This document shows positions 9,901 to 18,136 of a stretch of 64,000 nt of DNA, in pieces. This DNA comes from CAUZFZ01 sp963579025 (lineage in GTDB: Bacteria > Planctomycetota > Planctomycetia > Planctomycetales > Planctomycetaceae): contig CAUZFZ010000026.1 in the NCBI GenBank assembly GCA_963579025.1, positions 1 through 64,000 of the forward strand, written 5' to 3'. Every line of letters begins with the position of its first letter. Positions within the stretch are counted from its first letter, which is position 1. A program made the position numbers and the translations under genes. The notes below the pieces were generated by a model. That model saw only the letters and a list, made by a program, of their open reading frames with translations. It did no database searches and was not told where the DNA came from.

Positions 9901-10074
9901 TATCTCGACCTGTCTCGAACCTGCGATGCTCTGGAAGACGCCGACGGTGTGATCAACGCTCGCCTGGCATCGGACGACTACAGGCGGCGTCTGCCCCAAC
10001 GACCACGCACGCCTCACCCGCGGCCCAGACCCGGTGATTTCAATGGGGCGCAGAATCGCAACCCGACGCGTTGA
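6913..10074 (+). CDS. Transmembrane Ser/Thr protein kinase with C-terminal TPR-like region
   Basis: A 1053-residue PknB-type kinase. Seen motifs: glycine loop GRGGMGVVYEAE, VALKVL with K142, catalytic HRDIKPGN with D321, DFGLAK with D339, and MAPEALQG. Between strand five (MQMIDGVGLDTLIDE) and the next helix lies an unusual acidic/Ser-rich insertion of roughly 90 residues (about 205-295), probably a disordered loop. A single membrane segment (about 484-506) separates the cytoplasmic kinase from a long outer region with TPR-like helices (RVGDIHQRLGQYDESIDSYEQ and others) and a Pro/Arg/Asp-rich linker. Transcribed with, and overlapping, the ECF sigma gene, so it is a likely partner. Its stop shares TGATCA with the stop of the convergent next gene. 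Confidence 0.93.
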   Translation: MPSPEEFPGFEGSPGITDVGADGLSGASTDEDAQAELLDSLATEFLDRYRQGERPFVAEYAERYPELAEDIRDLFPTIGQMEGLKVELERPTVADPGSLPPRGRMQLTELGDFRIIREIGRGGMGVVYEAEQSSLGRRVALKVLPLLSMLNPELIRRFQREARTAGRLHHSNIVPVFGVGESHGFHYYVMQMIDGVGLDTLIDERSSTVSMPDARRTLEENESDAVRRPSQDMTAAESRFASSPPTVERSQDDTGPLTSRDSLADVTEPSNSSESPDGRLIPVEGVVRAPIELTLSATIQIGIQTADALQYAHDNGILHRDIKPGNLLLDQQGSLWVADFGLAKAIETDDITASGHVVGTVRYMAPEALQGQADPRGDVYSLGVTLYELLVRRRAWGPTDRTNLIEQILNAGLTPLRKLDSSIPRDLETVVLKATAREVQHRYQTAREFSRDLQNILEDRPIAARRVSPAEKLWRWSRRNPVVSSLSGISVALLLLVAVVASVGYEAERQQRQRAENTSNDALLALDEIFEQFAPDRPTSPASVSLGEQGGDVQVPAVVSPESAALLENLLKFYDRLADAAGDNPDLTLKCASALRRVGDIHQRLGQYDESIDSYEQAVALYQQIENSGGDRATELLITRVGVMNEIGLAQRLNGQDESARASHRQAISTLEELPTDIRQQPDAQYELARSCYLLASRPQPGDSPLSDLEEIFSDTSFDRPGGPPPRDRDIRDRPGRDGFPPPRRPNGPQNAPRVDPHELNSEDRALFARANKILRQLNTDFPDAPRYRYLLAVCLRESNPARRPGEDPGNEMTPEKLLDSLVDEFPKVPEYRHALAVTWSRVNTFQLASRSLEPVLMEDCLTRAREYAHALVADYPTVPAYTSTLIHIHGRLSHVQEQVARDFVTPAERTSVLRESERNLREAIDLQRSLVRRMPDALAWRLWLARFQQRLGRSLREQYRDKESRDVLEDAIEQLEASASANDLPDAAIAQLATLYLDLSRTCDALEDADGVINARLASDDYRRRLPQRPRTPHPRPRPGDFNGAQNRNPTR

Positions 10075-11232
10075 TCACCCCACCTCTTCGTTGGCTCGCC
10101 GCAGCAGAGCCCGCATGTACGCCAGACAGTACGCCGTGCCGGCGTGTCGCATGCCGGTATCACCTTTCAATTGCGGAATGTGGTCCGGCACAATCGTTCC
10201 GTCGTAACGGACTTCGCGCAACGCCTTCATCACCTGGTACATGTCCAGGTAACCGTCATCGAGAAATGTTTCGACAAAATGCGGTAGGGGAGCGCTGACA
10301 TTTCGAAAGTGCACGCCGAAGATCCTGCCGCGAGAACCGAACTCTTTGATCATCTCGAACACGTCGAGACCCATTTTGTCTCCGCCTTCTGCCCACGTAC
10401 CTACGCAGAAGGTCAGACCCCAGTGACGACTGGCACCCGCGATTTTCTCGGCTCGGCGGTACCCGTCGGCGTGAGTAAACAGCTTGGCGACACCATTCAT
10501 TTTCGCGACCGGCGGATCGTCCGGATGGAGTGCCATTTTCACATTCGATTCTTCGGCAACCGGCAACACGGCTCGCATGAAGTACGTGTAACAGTCCCAG
10601 ATCTCTTCGGCTGCGTACTCACGATCGAATCGTTGCTTCTCGACTCGCTTGCGAAAGTCGTCGAGATTGAATTCCCGCGCGACATAGCCGCGTCGCTCAA
10701 CGTGTCCTGTCGTGTATGTGTTCCCGGGGTGAAAGTCGTAACAGGCCACGGGGATACCAAGCGTCCCGCAGTTGCGCAGAAATACGCGGTATTGATCGAT
10801 GAACTCGTCGCGCCCCGCCTGACCAAGCTGCACCTTCAGGTTGCGATACGAGTAATGGACGGCCGAGTAGATCTTCAGACCGAATTTGTCGAATCGCTTC
10901 TGAGTCGCGTGCATCTGATCGAGCGACGCGCGGTCCGTCGGAAAGTTCACCCGAGCCCAGCGCATTCCAATCTGCTTGAGAAACAGCAGATCTTCGTCGC
11001 TCATCTGAGACGACAGCCGATGGGCCAGCTTGATGTTGCCCGGGTCGAACTCGTCAATCACGGGACCGGCGCTCCGCTGATTGGCCTTCGGAGTGTCGGC
11101 CTCGACCGACTCACCGTTTCGCGACGCGGCGTAAAGCAACGCGCCCGTGGCACCGGCGGCCAACGGCAGTTTCAGAAAATTCCGCCGGTGGCTGCGATCT
11201 CCGGTCGTCAAATCACTTCGTGAAACGGCCAT
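10075..11232 (-). CDS. Tat-exported mannonate dehydratase-like (UxuA family) protein
   Basis: UxuA dehydrates D-mannonate to 2-keto-3-deoxygluconate in hexuronate breakdown. Family features seen: MALHPDDPP (metal/substrate loop), the FCVGTWAEGG segment, GVHFRNVSAPLPHFVETFLDDG, and a C-terminal VPDHIP. The N-terminus SHRRNFLKLPLAAGATGAL is a Tat-like signal with twin arginine, so the product should leave the cytoplasm, unlike E. coli UxuA. This pattern of Tat-tagged sugar enzymes is common in planctomycetes. Of the possible starts, the ATG at 11232 is preferred because a GGAG lies seven bases upstream. The 385-residue length is near the family norm. A UxaC-like isomerase of the same pathway lies 36 kb away in this window. 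True substrate unproven. Confidence 0.82.
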   Translation of the reverse strand: MAVSRSDLTTGDRSHRRNFLKLPLAAGATGALLYAASRNGESVEADTPKANQRSAGPVIDEFDPGNIKLAHRLSSQMSDEDLLFLKQIGMRWARVNFPTDRASLDQMHATQKRFDKFGLKIYSAVHYSYRNLKVQLGQAGRDEFIDQYRVFLRNCGTLGIPVACYDFHPGNTYTTGHVERRGYVAREFNLDDFRKRVEKQRFDREYAAEEIWDCYTYFMRAVLPVAEESNVKMALHPDDPPVAKMNGVAKLFTHADGYRRAEKIAGASRHWGLTFCVGTWAEGGDKMGLDVFEMIKEFGSRGRIFGVHFRNVSAPLPHFVETFLDDGYLDMYQVMKALREVRYDGTIVPDHIPQLKGDTGMRHAGTAYCLAYMRALLRRANEEVG

Positions 11233-11409
11233 TTGAGTTCTCCTGCAGATGAGTGGCTTCGAACACCAGTCGACGGACACGTCATGATTTCACTTGATCC
11301 GGGCCACTCTGGCGAGTGCGGTCGAAGAATCCCTGCTCGAGCCCACGTCGTACGCTGTGACGCGGTCTGATAACATCCCCGGCAAATGACCTGTCTCCGG
11401 AGTCCAATG

Positions 11410-12330
11410 ATGAATTCACACGCTTTGCGAGTTGCCTCGGCGATGACGCTCGCGCTGGTACTGACGGCTGTGTCGCAAACCCCTGCGTTTGCCGATGGAT
11501 TCGACGATCACACGGCCTTCTGGTTGCGTCGCGGCATTGCCGACACGAAACCAGTTGAATCGATGAGTATGCGGCAGGGGCTTTCCCTGAAACGAATTGG
11601 TCGAGGAATCGATGCCCCCTGTGTCGTCATCAAGACCGACGAAGACAACTGGGGTAAGGCACTTGTCGCCTGGGGCTTTCGAAAGAGCGGCGATGGAGGA
11701 CGCATCCCGGTTGTGTTGATCGAACGATTCGTCACCTATCGCGGCGACCGGCAGAATCTCACAACGAGTTCGGGGAAGGACGTCATGCTGTTTCCGGGGT
11801 TCGGTTTCAACTTCGACATCGGTCAGGTTGTTCCCGAGGGTCAAGGCGAGGACATCCTGTGCGGCGCTGAGGGAGTTCTCAGTTCGGCTGACGGGGCGGA
11901 ACTGTTCGGCCTGCACGGCCCGGCCACTCCCGAGCCACAACCGCGAGACCGGCCCGATCCCAAATCGCATCCCGGAGTCATCCCCACGGACTTCGCTGGT
12001 TCGTGGCATGTGCGCATTGATGGTCGCTGGGAAGGCCGCTGGGAACTGGACGTCGACGGTCGGCAAATCTTCGGAAGATTCATCTCTGCCGAAACTCAGA
12101 GCGTTTATGAGATAAGCGGTCGAATCGCGGCTCGGCCACACAACGCGAAGCTGGACATCGCCCTCGTCAACGCTGAACAAACTGTTGACGCCTATCTATG
12201 GACGAAGGACAAATCGGCGATGGCCGGAACAATCACGATGTCCGAACGAAAACTGGGCTTCTACGCCACACGGGTCGAGATCAAGACCGAGCCGGAATCC
12301 AAGACGCCTGCGTCAGATTCGCCCAAATAA
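11410..12330 (+). CDS. Exported protein of unknown function
   Basis: A signal peptide (MNSHALRVASAMTLALVLTAVSQTPAFAD) is followed by about 275 residues that I do not recognise. The first half (residues 30-160) has no clear motif. After a Pro/Arg-rich linker (PEPQPRDRPDPKSHPG) comes a beta-rich C-terminal region, FAGSWHVRIDGRWEGRWELDV and on. It resembles the small lipocalin-like or avidin-like barrels seen in many bacterial exported proteins: a W-x-G-x-W core and alternating strands. Adjacent ATGs at 11407 and 11410 both follow the GGAG at 11399-11402; the second has better spacing. The role is not deducible. Confidence 0.75.
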   Translation: MNSHALRVASAMTLALVLTAVSQTPAFADGFDDHTAFWLRRGIADTKPVESMSMRQGLSLKRIGRGIDAPCVVIKTDEDNWGKALVAWGFRKSGDGGRIPVVLIERFVTYRGDRQNLTTSSGKDVMLFPGFGFNFDIGQVVPEGQGEDILCGAEGVLSSADGAELFGLHGPATPEPQPRDRPDPKSHPGVIPTDFAGSWHVRIDGRWEGRWELDVDGRQIFGRFISAETQSVYEISGRIAARPHNAKLDIALVNAEQTVDAYLWTKDKSAMAGTITMSERKLGFYATRVEIKTEPESKTPASDSPK

Positions 12331-12373
12331 ACTTTGATGCCTTTGGTCCTTTTCGAGCCTGGTCCACGATTTT

Positions 12374-13309
12374 ATGAAAATCCTGCTCGCCAATCCCCGC
12401 GGTTTCTGCGCCGGCGTCAACATGGCGATTGAATGCCTCGATGAGGCTATCCGTCGTTTCGGTTCCAACATCTACGTCTACCACGAAATCGTCCACAACC
12501 GGTATGTCGTCGATCGTTTCACGAAACAGGGCGTGAATTTTGTCGATGACGTCAGCGAAGTCCCCGAAGGCTCTCTACTGCTCTACAGCGCGCACGGAGT
12601 TTCCCCTGAGATTCGTGATCGCGCGCGCGAACGCAAGTTGCACACAATCGACGCGACGTGTCCGCTGGTCACCAAAGTCCATCTTGAGGCAATTCGCTTT
12701 GCTCGCGACGGATACCACATCGTCCTGATCGGCCACGAAGGACATGACGAGGTCATCGGCACGATGGGCGAAGCCCCGGAAAGCATCACGCTGGTCGAAA
12801 CGGCGGCCGACGTCGATGCACTGGATTTCCCGGCTGATTCAAAGATCGCGTACCTGACTCAAACGACACTCAGCGTCGCGGAAGCCAATGTCGTCATTGA
12901 ACGTCTCAAAACGCGTTACCCTGGAATCGACGCCCCAGCGAAGGAAGACATTTGCTACGCGACGACGAATCGACAGGAAGCCGTGTCCCAGCTCGCCCAG
13001 GACGCAGATGTCGTCATCGTCCTTGGCAGCCAGAACAGTTCCAACAGTCGCCGGCTGATGGAAATGGGAGCGTCATTCGGACCGAAAGCGTTTCTGGTGG
13101 ATGGTATGAGCGAACTGCCCGTCGACTCTTTCACCGGCGACGAGACAATCCTCATTACCGCCGGTGCCAGCGCTCCTGAAGTCGTTGTCCAGGAGTGTAT
13201 CGATCAACTGGTCGAGCGGTTTGACGCGGAAGTCGAAGTGGTGACCGTCAGAGAAGAGCACGTGAGTTTCCCTCTCCCCCGCGAACTCCGTCTTCAGACG
13301 GTCGACTAA
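12374..13309 (+). CDS. ispH: 4-hydroxy-3-methylbut-2-enyl diphosphate reductase
   Basis: IspH (LytB) is the last enzyme of the MEP isoprenoid pathway. It reduces HMBPP to IPP and DMAPP with a 4Fe-4S cluster in the cytoplasm. The three cluster cysteines are present: C12 in NPRGFCAGV, C96 in DATCPLVTKVH and C194 in EDICYATTNRQ. The other family signatures, VYHEIVHNRYVV, LLYSAHGV, IGHEGHDEVIGTMGE and GSQNSSNSRRL, are all readable. At 311 residues the length is standard. The stop of the preceding gene is 44 bases away. No strong ribosome site is visible. Confidence 0.97.
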   Translation: MKILLANPRGFCAGVNMAIECLDEAIRRFGSNIYVYHEIVHNRYVVDRFTKQGVNFVDDVSEVPEGSLLLYSAHGVSPEIRDRARERKLHTIDATCPLVTKVHLEAIRFARDGYHIVLIGHEGHDEVIGTMGEAPESITLVETAADVDALDFPADSKIAYLTQTTLSVAEANVVIERLKTRYPGIDAPAKEDICYATTNRQEAVSQLAQDADVVIVLGSQNSSNSRRLMEMGASFGPKAFLVDGMSELPVDSFTGDETILITAGASAPEVVVQECIDQLVERFDAEVEVVTVREEHVSFPLPRELRLQTVD

Positions 13310-13482
13310 GACGCAAGGCGTTCGTAGTAACCGCATTCATGCGGTTTCGGCGTCAACATTTCCGAGGGCCTCGCCCTCCCATCTGGCGGCCCCGACAGCT
13401 ACAAAAAACGGTAAGTTGCTCTAGTTGCAATTACTGCAACAACTGACGCCAAGATTCATCAGACCGGCACGGAGGTCACCAC

Positions 13483-14289
13483 ATGCGACTGCTGAACCGC
13501 CTGGAACACCGTTTCGGACGATTTGCAATTCAACGTTTGACACTGCTGATCATGGTCGGTCAGGGTGTCGCCTGGTTCCTGGGTCAAAACGACCGAGAGT
13601 TTCTGGTCGGGCTCAAACTAGTCCCTGACAAGGTTCTCGACGGCGAGTACTGGCGTCTCCTGACCTTTCTTTTCAACCCACCGGATGTGACGATCTTTTT
13701 CTTTTTCTTCTACATGCTCATCTTTCATCTCATGGGTACGTCACTGGAACAGACATGGGGAGCATTCCGCTACAACGTCTACCTTTTTGTTGGATATGTC
13801 GTCACGGTCGGAGTCTCTTTCGTGGTGCCTGAATTCCGAGGGCACGAGGTCGCGAACAGCTATCTTTATGGGACAGTCTTCCTGGCATTTGCGTGGCTGT
13901 ATCCTAACTTCGTTTTTCACATCATGTTCATCCTGCCTGTGAAAGTGAAATGGCTCGCGTGGCTTACCTGGGCGATCTATATCTACAGTTTCATCAAAGG
14001 ACCCAACCTCGCCCGGCTCATGATTGCGGCGGGCGTGGCAAATTTTCTGCTGTTCTTCGGCCGTGATATTTACGAGAAGATCAGGACACGACAGCACCGC
14101 ATCAAACGCAAAGTCGAGTCCGTTGCTACCGTTGGCGGGCGGGGGAAACCATTCCATCAGTGTCGAACCTGCGGCGTCACGGACCAGGACGAGTCGCAAC
14201 TGGAATTCCGCTACTGCAGCCAGTGTGGTGACAACGCCTGCTATTGCGAAAACCACATTCGAGATCACGAGCATGTCAGCAATGAGTAG
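13483..14289 (+). CDS. Rhomboid-like membrane protein (probable pseudoprotease) with C-terminal zinc ribbon
   Basis: A 268-residue protein with about six hydrophobic segments between residues 18 and 200. The organisation follows rhomboid proteases: a first helix, then a short amphipathic stretch ending GEYWRLLTFLFNPP, then HLMGTSLEQTWGAFRYNVYLF, the canonical rhomboid block after helix two. The helix that should carry the GxSG nucleophile reads NSYLYGTVFLAFAWLYP, with no serine in that position and no obvious partner histidine. It is therefore likely a non-proteolytic iRhom/derlin-like protein. The tail holds a CRTCG...YCSQCG...CYCENH cluster, a treble-clef or zinc-ribbon-like site on the cytoplasmic side. 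The start ATG follows GGAGGTCACC closely. Function unknown. Confidence 0.78.
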   Translation: MRLLNRLEHRFGRFAIQRLTLLIMVGQGVAWFLGQNDREFLVGLKLVPDKVLDGEYWRLLTFLFNPPDVTIFFFFFYMLIFHLMGTSLEQTWGAFRYNVYLFVGYVVTVGVSFVVPEFRGHEVANSYLYGTVFLAFAWLYPNFVFHIMFILPVKVKWLAWLTWAIYIYSFIKGPNLARLMIAAGVANFLLFFGRDIYEKIRTRQHRIKRKVESVATVGGRGKPFHQCRTCGVTDQDESQLEFRYCSQCGDNACYCENHIRDHEHVSNE

Positions 14290-14318
14290 CGGCTCCCTAC
14301 CGTCCGTTGAAAGACTCG

Positions 14319-14414
14319 TAGGCCGGCAACAAGGAGCGATAGCGACGATGTTCCGGCAGTCTATTTCACGCGGATTACTCACTTGCCGGAACTGCGCTTC
14401 GCTTGTTCCGGCCT
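14319..14414. repeat. Intergenic palindromic element, GCCGGAACAAG type
   Basis: The left side TAGGCCGG-CAACAAG and the right side GCTTGTTCCGGCCT are near-inverted. The right half (TTGCCGGAACTGCGCTTCGC and on) matches the right half of the element at 43387-43474 almost base for base. It starts about 30 bases after the rhomboid-like gene and lies at the 3' end of the convergent gene at 14428. A dispersed REP-like family in this genome. Confidence 0.75.
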
Positions 14415-14427
14415 GCCAATTCCGTTT

Positions 14428-16227
14428 TCAGGGGCGGTCCCACGGAAACTGAAGCGTCGGAGCATTCGCGTAACGCTGCATCGACAGTTTCAGTTTTGTG
14501 CCGCAGCCCGGCTGTAAGGTAAGCGTGACAGTCCGCGCTTGGAGTTTGGCATTGCCTTCCGCGTGCGTCACTCCTGCGAAGCGATGCTCGCCATATCCGC
14601 CTGCCTGGATCGTCACCGTTCGGGAATCCAGTTGATTTGTATTGACCAGGACGACCGTCGCGGATTCATCATCGAGTGATTCGACCAGCGCCGCACAATC
14701 GGCGGGAATGCCTGCTCGACGTGACACTGGGTCGAAATACCGCAATCGCGTATGCCAGATCAGGCCCTGTCTATTCGTCGGCAGACCACCACCCATGAGC
14801 TGGACCAGTGACCCGACACTCGCAGGGTTCTTGTGCATGGAATCATCGGCGAGACGCGTGTCGGGGGTTGTCGTGTCTGTCCTTATCGCCGTGACCTGCT
14901 GGCGAACCCGGTCCAGGTCGGATCGCAGAGCCTGCTCAGGAAAACTGGCGTTCTTCCCATTCAGAAATCCCCACCAGCCACCCTTCGCCAGGCGATCTCG
15001 GTCCTCTGCTTTCATTGTCAGAAACGCGAGTTCCTCTACGCCAATCGAGTACGGCTCGGGCGTGAACTGATACCAGCCGTCGTCGCCATACATGTGCGGG
15101 TACTGCAGCTTTCCATCAACCATCTTCGCTTTCGAGTTGATGATCCCTATTTGCTTTCGCCAGGGATCAAGATAGCCGTCGTCGCCGGTCAACAAATACG
15201 CATTCATGAATCCAGGTAAGCCCAGATAATGCGTGTTACGGTGAGCCAGGTCGCCGGTTTGAGGAACAACCACGCTGAATGCCCAGCCATACACCCCGCC
15301 GTACCATTTGCCGTCTGGCCCACCAATCTTTCCATCCAGACCAATTTTCGTCGGAACGATGTTGCCGTTCTCGATCATGCGGTCACGCCAGGCGCCGATG
15401 TATTCAAGCACCCAGTCGCGATATCGCTGCTCACCGGTCAACATGAAAGCGTTGAGCGTGAGTGCTGAACTCAGCATGTTCTGCGGATGGTCCCCGACGA
15501 TGTCGTTGTAATCTTTGAAGTGAGCAATCATTTCGGAGTAGTTGCGTTCGCCATGTCCAAGCTCAAAGCGATGCTCAATTTCGATCGGATCGCCGGCCCA
15601 GTCGAGTCCGGTCGCCCGGCGTAGCAGTGGACCACGACTGCCATTAAACATGCTGCGAATCAGACGCCGCTCGGGGTCATAATTGGGAGCCTGCGGGTAT
15701 TCGTTCATGTAGAAGCCCGCGTATCGCCGCGTGCGATGCAGCATCGCGCGATTCGTCGGGTCAGAGAGTCCCTGCAGGCAAAACACGACAAGCCCCTCCG
15801 CATTGTGGAGCCAATCGAACATGACGGGAAACTCGCGGTAATACATCCCGTCACGTGCGAACGGCACTTCCGTCGTTTTCGCGAGTGTGTACTGCCGCAG
15901 ATGTCCCTCCCACGCCTGCTTGTACAGTTCCAGTACGCGGTTATCTCCGCCCATGGCGTGCAGAACGGGCCAGTGCAGACAATTCTCAATTGCGTCGTCG
16001 GGGCCATCGTCTCCGCCCCATCGTTCGACGCACAGGAGAAATCCGCGTTCATCGAAATACCGGTTGTAGAATTCTTCGCACGCGGCCGAGTTGGCGTCCA
16101 GCAGTTGCCGTTCAAGCAAAGCCCATGTCGGAGGTGACATCGGCGTATTGATTGTCACGACTGGAGTGACGTCATCCGCCCGACAGGTCGCCACGAGCAA
16201 GATCGATAGTGTCATCGTAAGCGACAT
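14428..16227 (-). CDS. Exported protein of unknown function, probable alpha/alpha-toroid enzyme fold
   Basis: Begins with a signal peptide (MSLTMTLSILLVATCRADD). The roughly 580-residue mature part is rich in Trp, Tyr and Gly and has regularly spaced helical segments with conserved-looking pockets. Examples are RWGGDDGPDDAIENCLHWP, FARDGMYYREFPVMFDWLHNAEGL and GVYGWAFSVVVPQTG, followed by a C-terminal beta-sandwich-like part. This resembles (alpha/alpha)6 polysaccharide lyases or glycoside hydrolases, but I cannot name a family. The frame remains open to 16488, but the additional 87 codons come from a palindromic repeat array (16229-16429), so the ATG at 16227 is preferred. Two bases separate that array from the ATG, so no Shine-Dalgarno exists. 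Confidence 0.72.
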   Translation of the reverse strand: MSLTMTLSILLVATCRADDVTPVVTINTPMSPPTWALLERQLLDANSAACEEFYNRYFDERGFLLCVERWGGDDGPDDAIENCLHWPVLHAMGGDNRVLELYKQAWEGHLRQYTLAKTTEVPFARDGMYYREFPVMFDWLHNAEGLVVFCLQGLSDPTNRAMLHRTRRYAGFYMNEYPQAPNYDPERRLIRSMFNGSRGPLLRRATGLDWAGDPIEIEHRFELGHGERNYSEMIAHFKDYNDIVGDHPQNMLSSALTLNAFMLTGEQRYRDWVLEYIGAWRDRMIENGNIVPTKIGLDGKIGGPDGKWYGGVYGWAFSVVVPQTGDLAHRNTHYLGLPGFMNAYLLTGDDGYLDPWRKQIGIINSKAKMVDGKLQYPHMYGDDGWYQFTPEPYSIGVEELAFLTMKAEDRDRLAKGGWWGFLNGKNASFPEQALRSDLDRVRQQVTAIRTDTTTPDTRLADDSMHKNPASVGSLVQLMGGGLPTNRQGLIWHTRLRYFDPVSRRAGIPADCAALVESLDDESATVVLVNTNQLDSRTVTIQAGGYGEHRFAGVTHAEGNAKLQARTVTLTLQPGCGTKLKLSMQRYANAPTLQFPWDRP

Positions 16228-16228
16228 C

Positions 16229-16429
16229 AGCCGCGAGGCGGCGGCATGCAATAGCCTGGGGCGCAAGCCCCAGGACAGTATGCGCGAATGCATTGTGCCA
16301 GCCGCGAAGCGGCGGAAGGAGTGGGCCATCCCAGTCGAACATCTGCCGCCGCTTTGCGGCTCGGGACTCGCCTCTGGCAATCTCCTGGGGCTCGCGCCCC
16401 AGGCTATCACATTTCGCCGCTTTGCGGCT
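16229..16429. repeat. Compound inverted-repeat (REP-like) array at a gene start
   Basis: Arm 16229-16275 and arm 16383-16429 are inverted copies of one another, 47 bases each, with only a few mismatches. Each arm contains its own hairpin (CCTGGGGC-loop-GCCCCAGG). Between them lie two further units (GCCGCGAAGCGGCGG near 16303 and its inverse near 16347). The array fills the 5' leader of the gene ending at 14428 and lies downstream of the PhoD-like gene start's partner strand. Confidence 0.9.
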
Positions 16430-16481
16430 GCAATGCTGAGTCCCAGGCTGTTCCTTCGCGATTTGCTCGATGCTGTCTCCA

Positions 16482-18047
16482 TTACCATTTCTCCTTCAAC
16501 GTCAGTTGGCTCAGGCTCAGGTCATGTGACAGCACGTGCTCGCCATCGATCGTTACGACCTCAAAGCGTATCGAGGGATCTGCTTTCGTGGTGTCGAAAC
16601 TGATCAGCCCGAATGAACACGTCTTGTTGTAGCCCCAGATCAGGCCGGGCGTGTCGACAACTTTGTGAGTGTGTCGGTTGGTCAGGCGGGAACTCTCGAA
16701 TTCGTACAGGTCGTATCCGTTCGGACGAGTCGTGACTCGCAGGTCCGATCGGTGTCGATCAGCCGAGATCAGCATGACGCCCTCGATCCGGTTCTTCTCG
16801 ATGAACGAGAAGACCTCCTCTCGCTCTTCCTGGAAGCCATCCCAGGGATCGCGACTGCCCGGCTTGACGCCCTGCGACCAGGGAACCGGTGAGGCCAGCA
16901 CTTTGATACGACCTGTTGATGACTTCAGTTTGCCGAACAACCATTCCTTCTGAGCGGGGCCAAGCATGCTGGGTGTTCCTTCCCGCGAGCGGTAGTACCG
17001 TCCGTCCAGCATGAGGAAATGAACGTCTCCAATGGTGTAGTCATACCAGCAACCGGGTTGATCAAAGCTGCCACCATACCTCGGATTCACCCAGTTCTGT
17101 TTGAACTTCTCCCACACCGTCCGCTTCCACGGAGGGCTCTCAATTTCAGAACCGGGCACGCAATCGTTGGTGCCAAAGTCGTGGTCGTCCCAGATGGAAT
17201 ACATCGCCGTCGATGACACGAGTCGGCGCCACTCCGGGCGCGATTGCCGACGGTAGTAACAATAGTGCTGTGTCAGCAGATGCTGTGGATCATCGATGTA
17301 AACGTTGTCTCCCAGCATGAGAACTGCTGAGGGCTGCTCTTTCACAATCGTGTCCCACATGTGCTCCCATTTGGGAACGAACCCGGCTCCACCACCGAAT
17401 GCGATTTGAAACTTCGCCGACTTGCCTGCTTCGGGATGAGTTGTGAAGCTCTTGCGATCAGAGGCGGATTCGCCGTCGATCAGGACTTCGTAGTGATAAG
17501 TCGTCGCGGGCTTGAGCTGCCAGACACGCGCAACCGCTGTGAAGTCAGTCCCGGCATCGGCAAGAACTTCGTTGGACGCTGCAACCCGTTTGCCGTCCTT
17601 GTTGAACAGCTGCACCTGAACAAACGCCGTGCGAGCCGTGCGAACCCAGAAACTCGCCTCATCATGTGTCACTGCACCAACCATCGGACCATGCACGAGT
17701 TTCAATGAAGCGTGTGCGTCGGACCACTTCTGAAACTCGTCCGTCTGATACAGCTTCTGAAGTTCCTTGCGAGGCCCCGCAACCAAGCGGCCGAAAGGCA
17801 GACCGGCATCGAGCGCCGCCTTTGCATGCTGAACCGCCGCGTCCGTGTTGTCCTGACCCAGTGCATTGAGCATCAGGACGAACTGAGTCTCCGGATCCTC
17901 GGCATCAGCCTTTTTCAGTTCCTGTGCCGCCTGCTCAAATTTGCCCGCCGCCACGTGCCGGACTGCGTTGCGATGCGGGTCGTGTTGAGCGTGCACCACG
18001 GTCGCAGAAACCAGACACAGCGTCAGCAGAATCATGACGAACTTCAT
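16482..18047 (-). CDS. PhoD-like metallophosphatase, exported
   Basis: A PhoD-family phosphatase/phosphodiesterase fold. A signal peptide (MKFVMILLTLCLVSATVVHAQ) is followed by a helical, TPR-like N-terminal part (residues about 25-110). Next comes a fibronectin-like domain (GAVTHDEASFWVRT, then LKPATTYHYEVLIDGE), the usual PhoD preface. The catalytic domain shows the metal motifs MLGDNVYIDD and IWDDHDFGTND, then VHFLMLDGRYYR and LISADRHRSDL. PhoD enzymes use Fe/Ca to cleave phosphomonoesters or teichoic-acid diesters outside the cytoplasm. A TTG nine bases upstream is also in frame. The ATG at 18047 has GGGAG upstream and starts the signal peptide. Likely in the same transcription unit as the enolase-superfamily gene upstream (89 bases apart). 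Confidence 0.88.
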   Translation of the reverse strand: MKFVMILLTLCLVSATVVHAQHDPHRNAVRHVAAGKFEQAAQELKKADAEDPETQFVLMLNALGQDNTDAAVQHAKAALDAGLPFGRLVAGPRKELQKLYQTDEFQKWSDAHASLKLVHGPMVGAVTHDEASFWVRTARTAFVQVQLFNKDGKRVAASNEVLADAGTDFTAVARVWQLKPATTYHYEVLIDGESASDRKSFTTHPEAGKSAKFQIAFGGGAGFVPKWEHMWDTIVKEQPSAVLMLGDNVYIDDPQHLLTQHYCYYRRQSRPEWRRLVSSTAMYSIWDDHDFGTNDCVPGSEIESPPWKRTVWEKFKQNWVNPRYGGSFDQPGCWYDYTIGDVHFLMLDGRYYRSREGTPSMLGPAQKEWLFGKLKSSTGRIKVLASPVPWSQGVKPGSRDPWDGFQEEREEVFSFIEKNRIEGVMLISADRHRSDLRVTTRPNGYDLYEFESSRLTNRHTHKVVDTPGLIWGYNKTCSFGLISFDTTKADPSIRFEVVTIDGEHVLSHDLSLSQLTLKEKW

Positions 18048-18136
18048 CGTGAGCAACTCCCGGCTGTAGCCTCATTGAACTTCGCGGCCTTTGCGTCCTT
18101 CTGTACGTCATCAGAAGGCAAGGCGGTTCCCGCACG

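Noticed and set aside
13329..13346. Hairpin AACCGCA-TTCA-TGCGGTT after ispH as a terminator
   Set aside because: Stem of seven only and no T-run; could be chance.
16228..16488. 87-residue N-terminal extension of the exported protein ending at 14428
   Set aside because: It is translated through an inverted-repeat array and hides the signal peptide; the start at 16227 gives a proper export signal.
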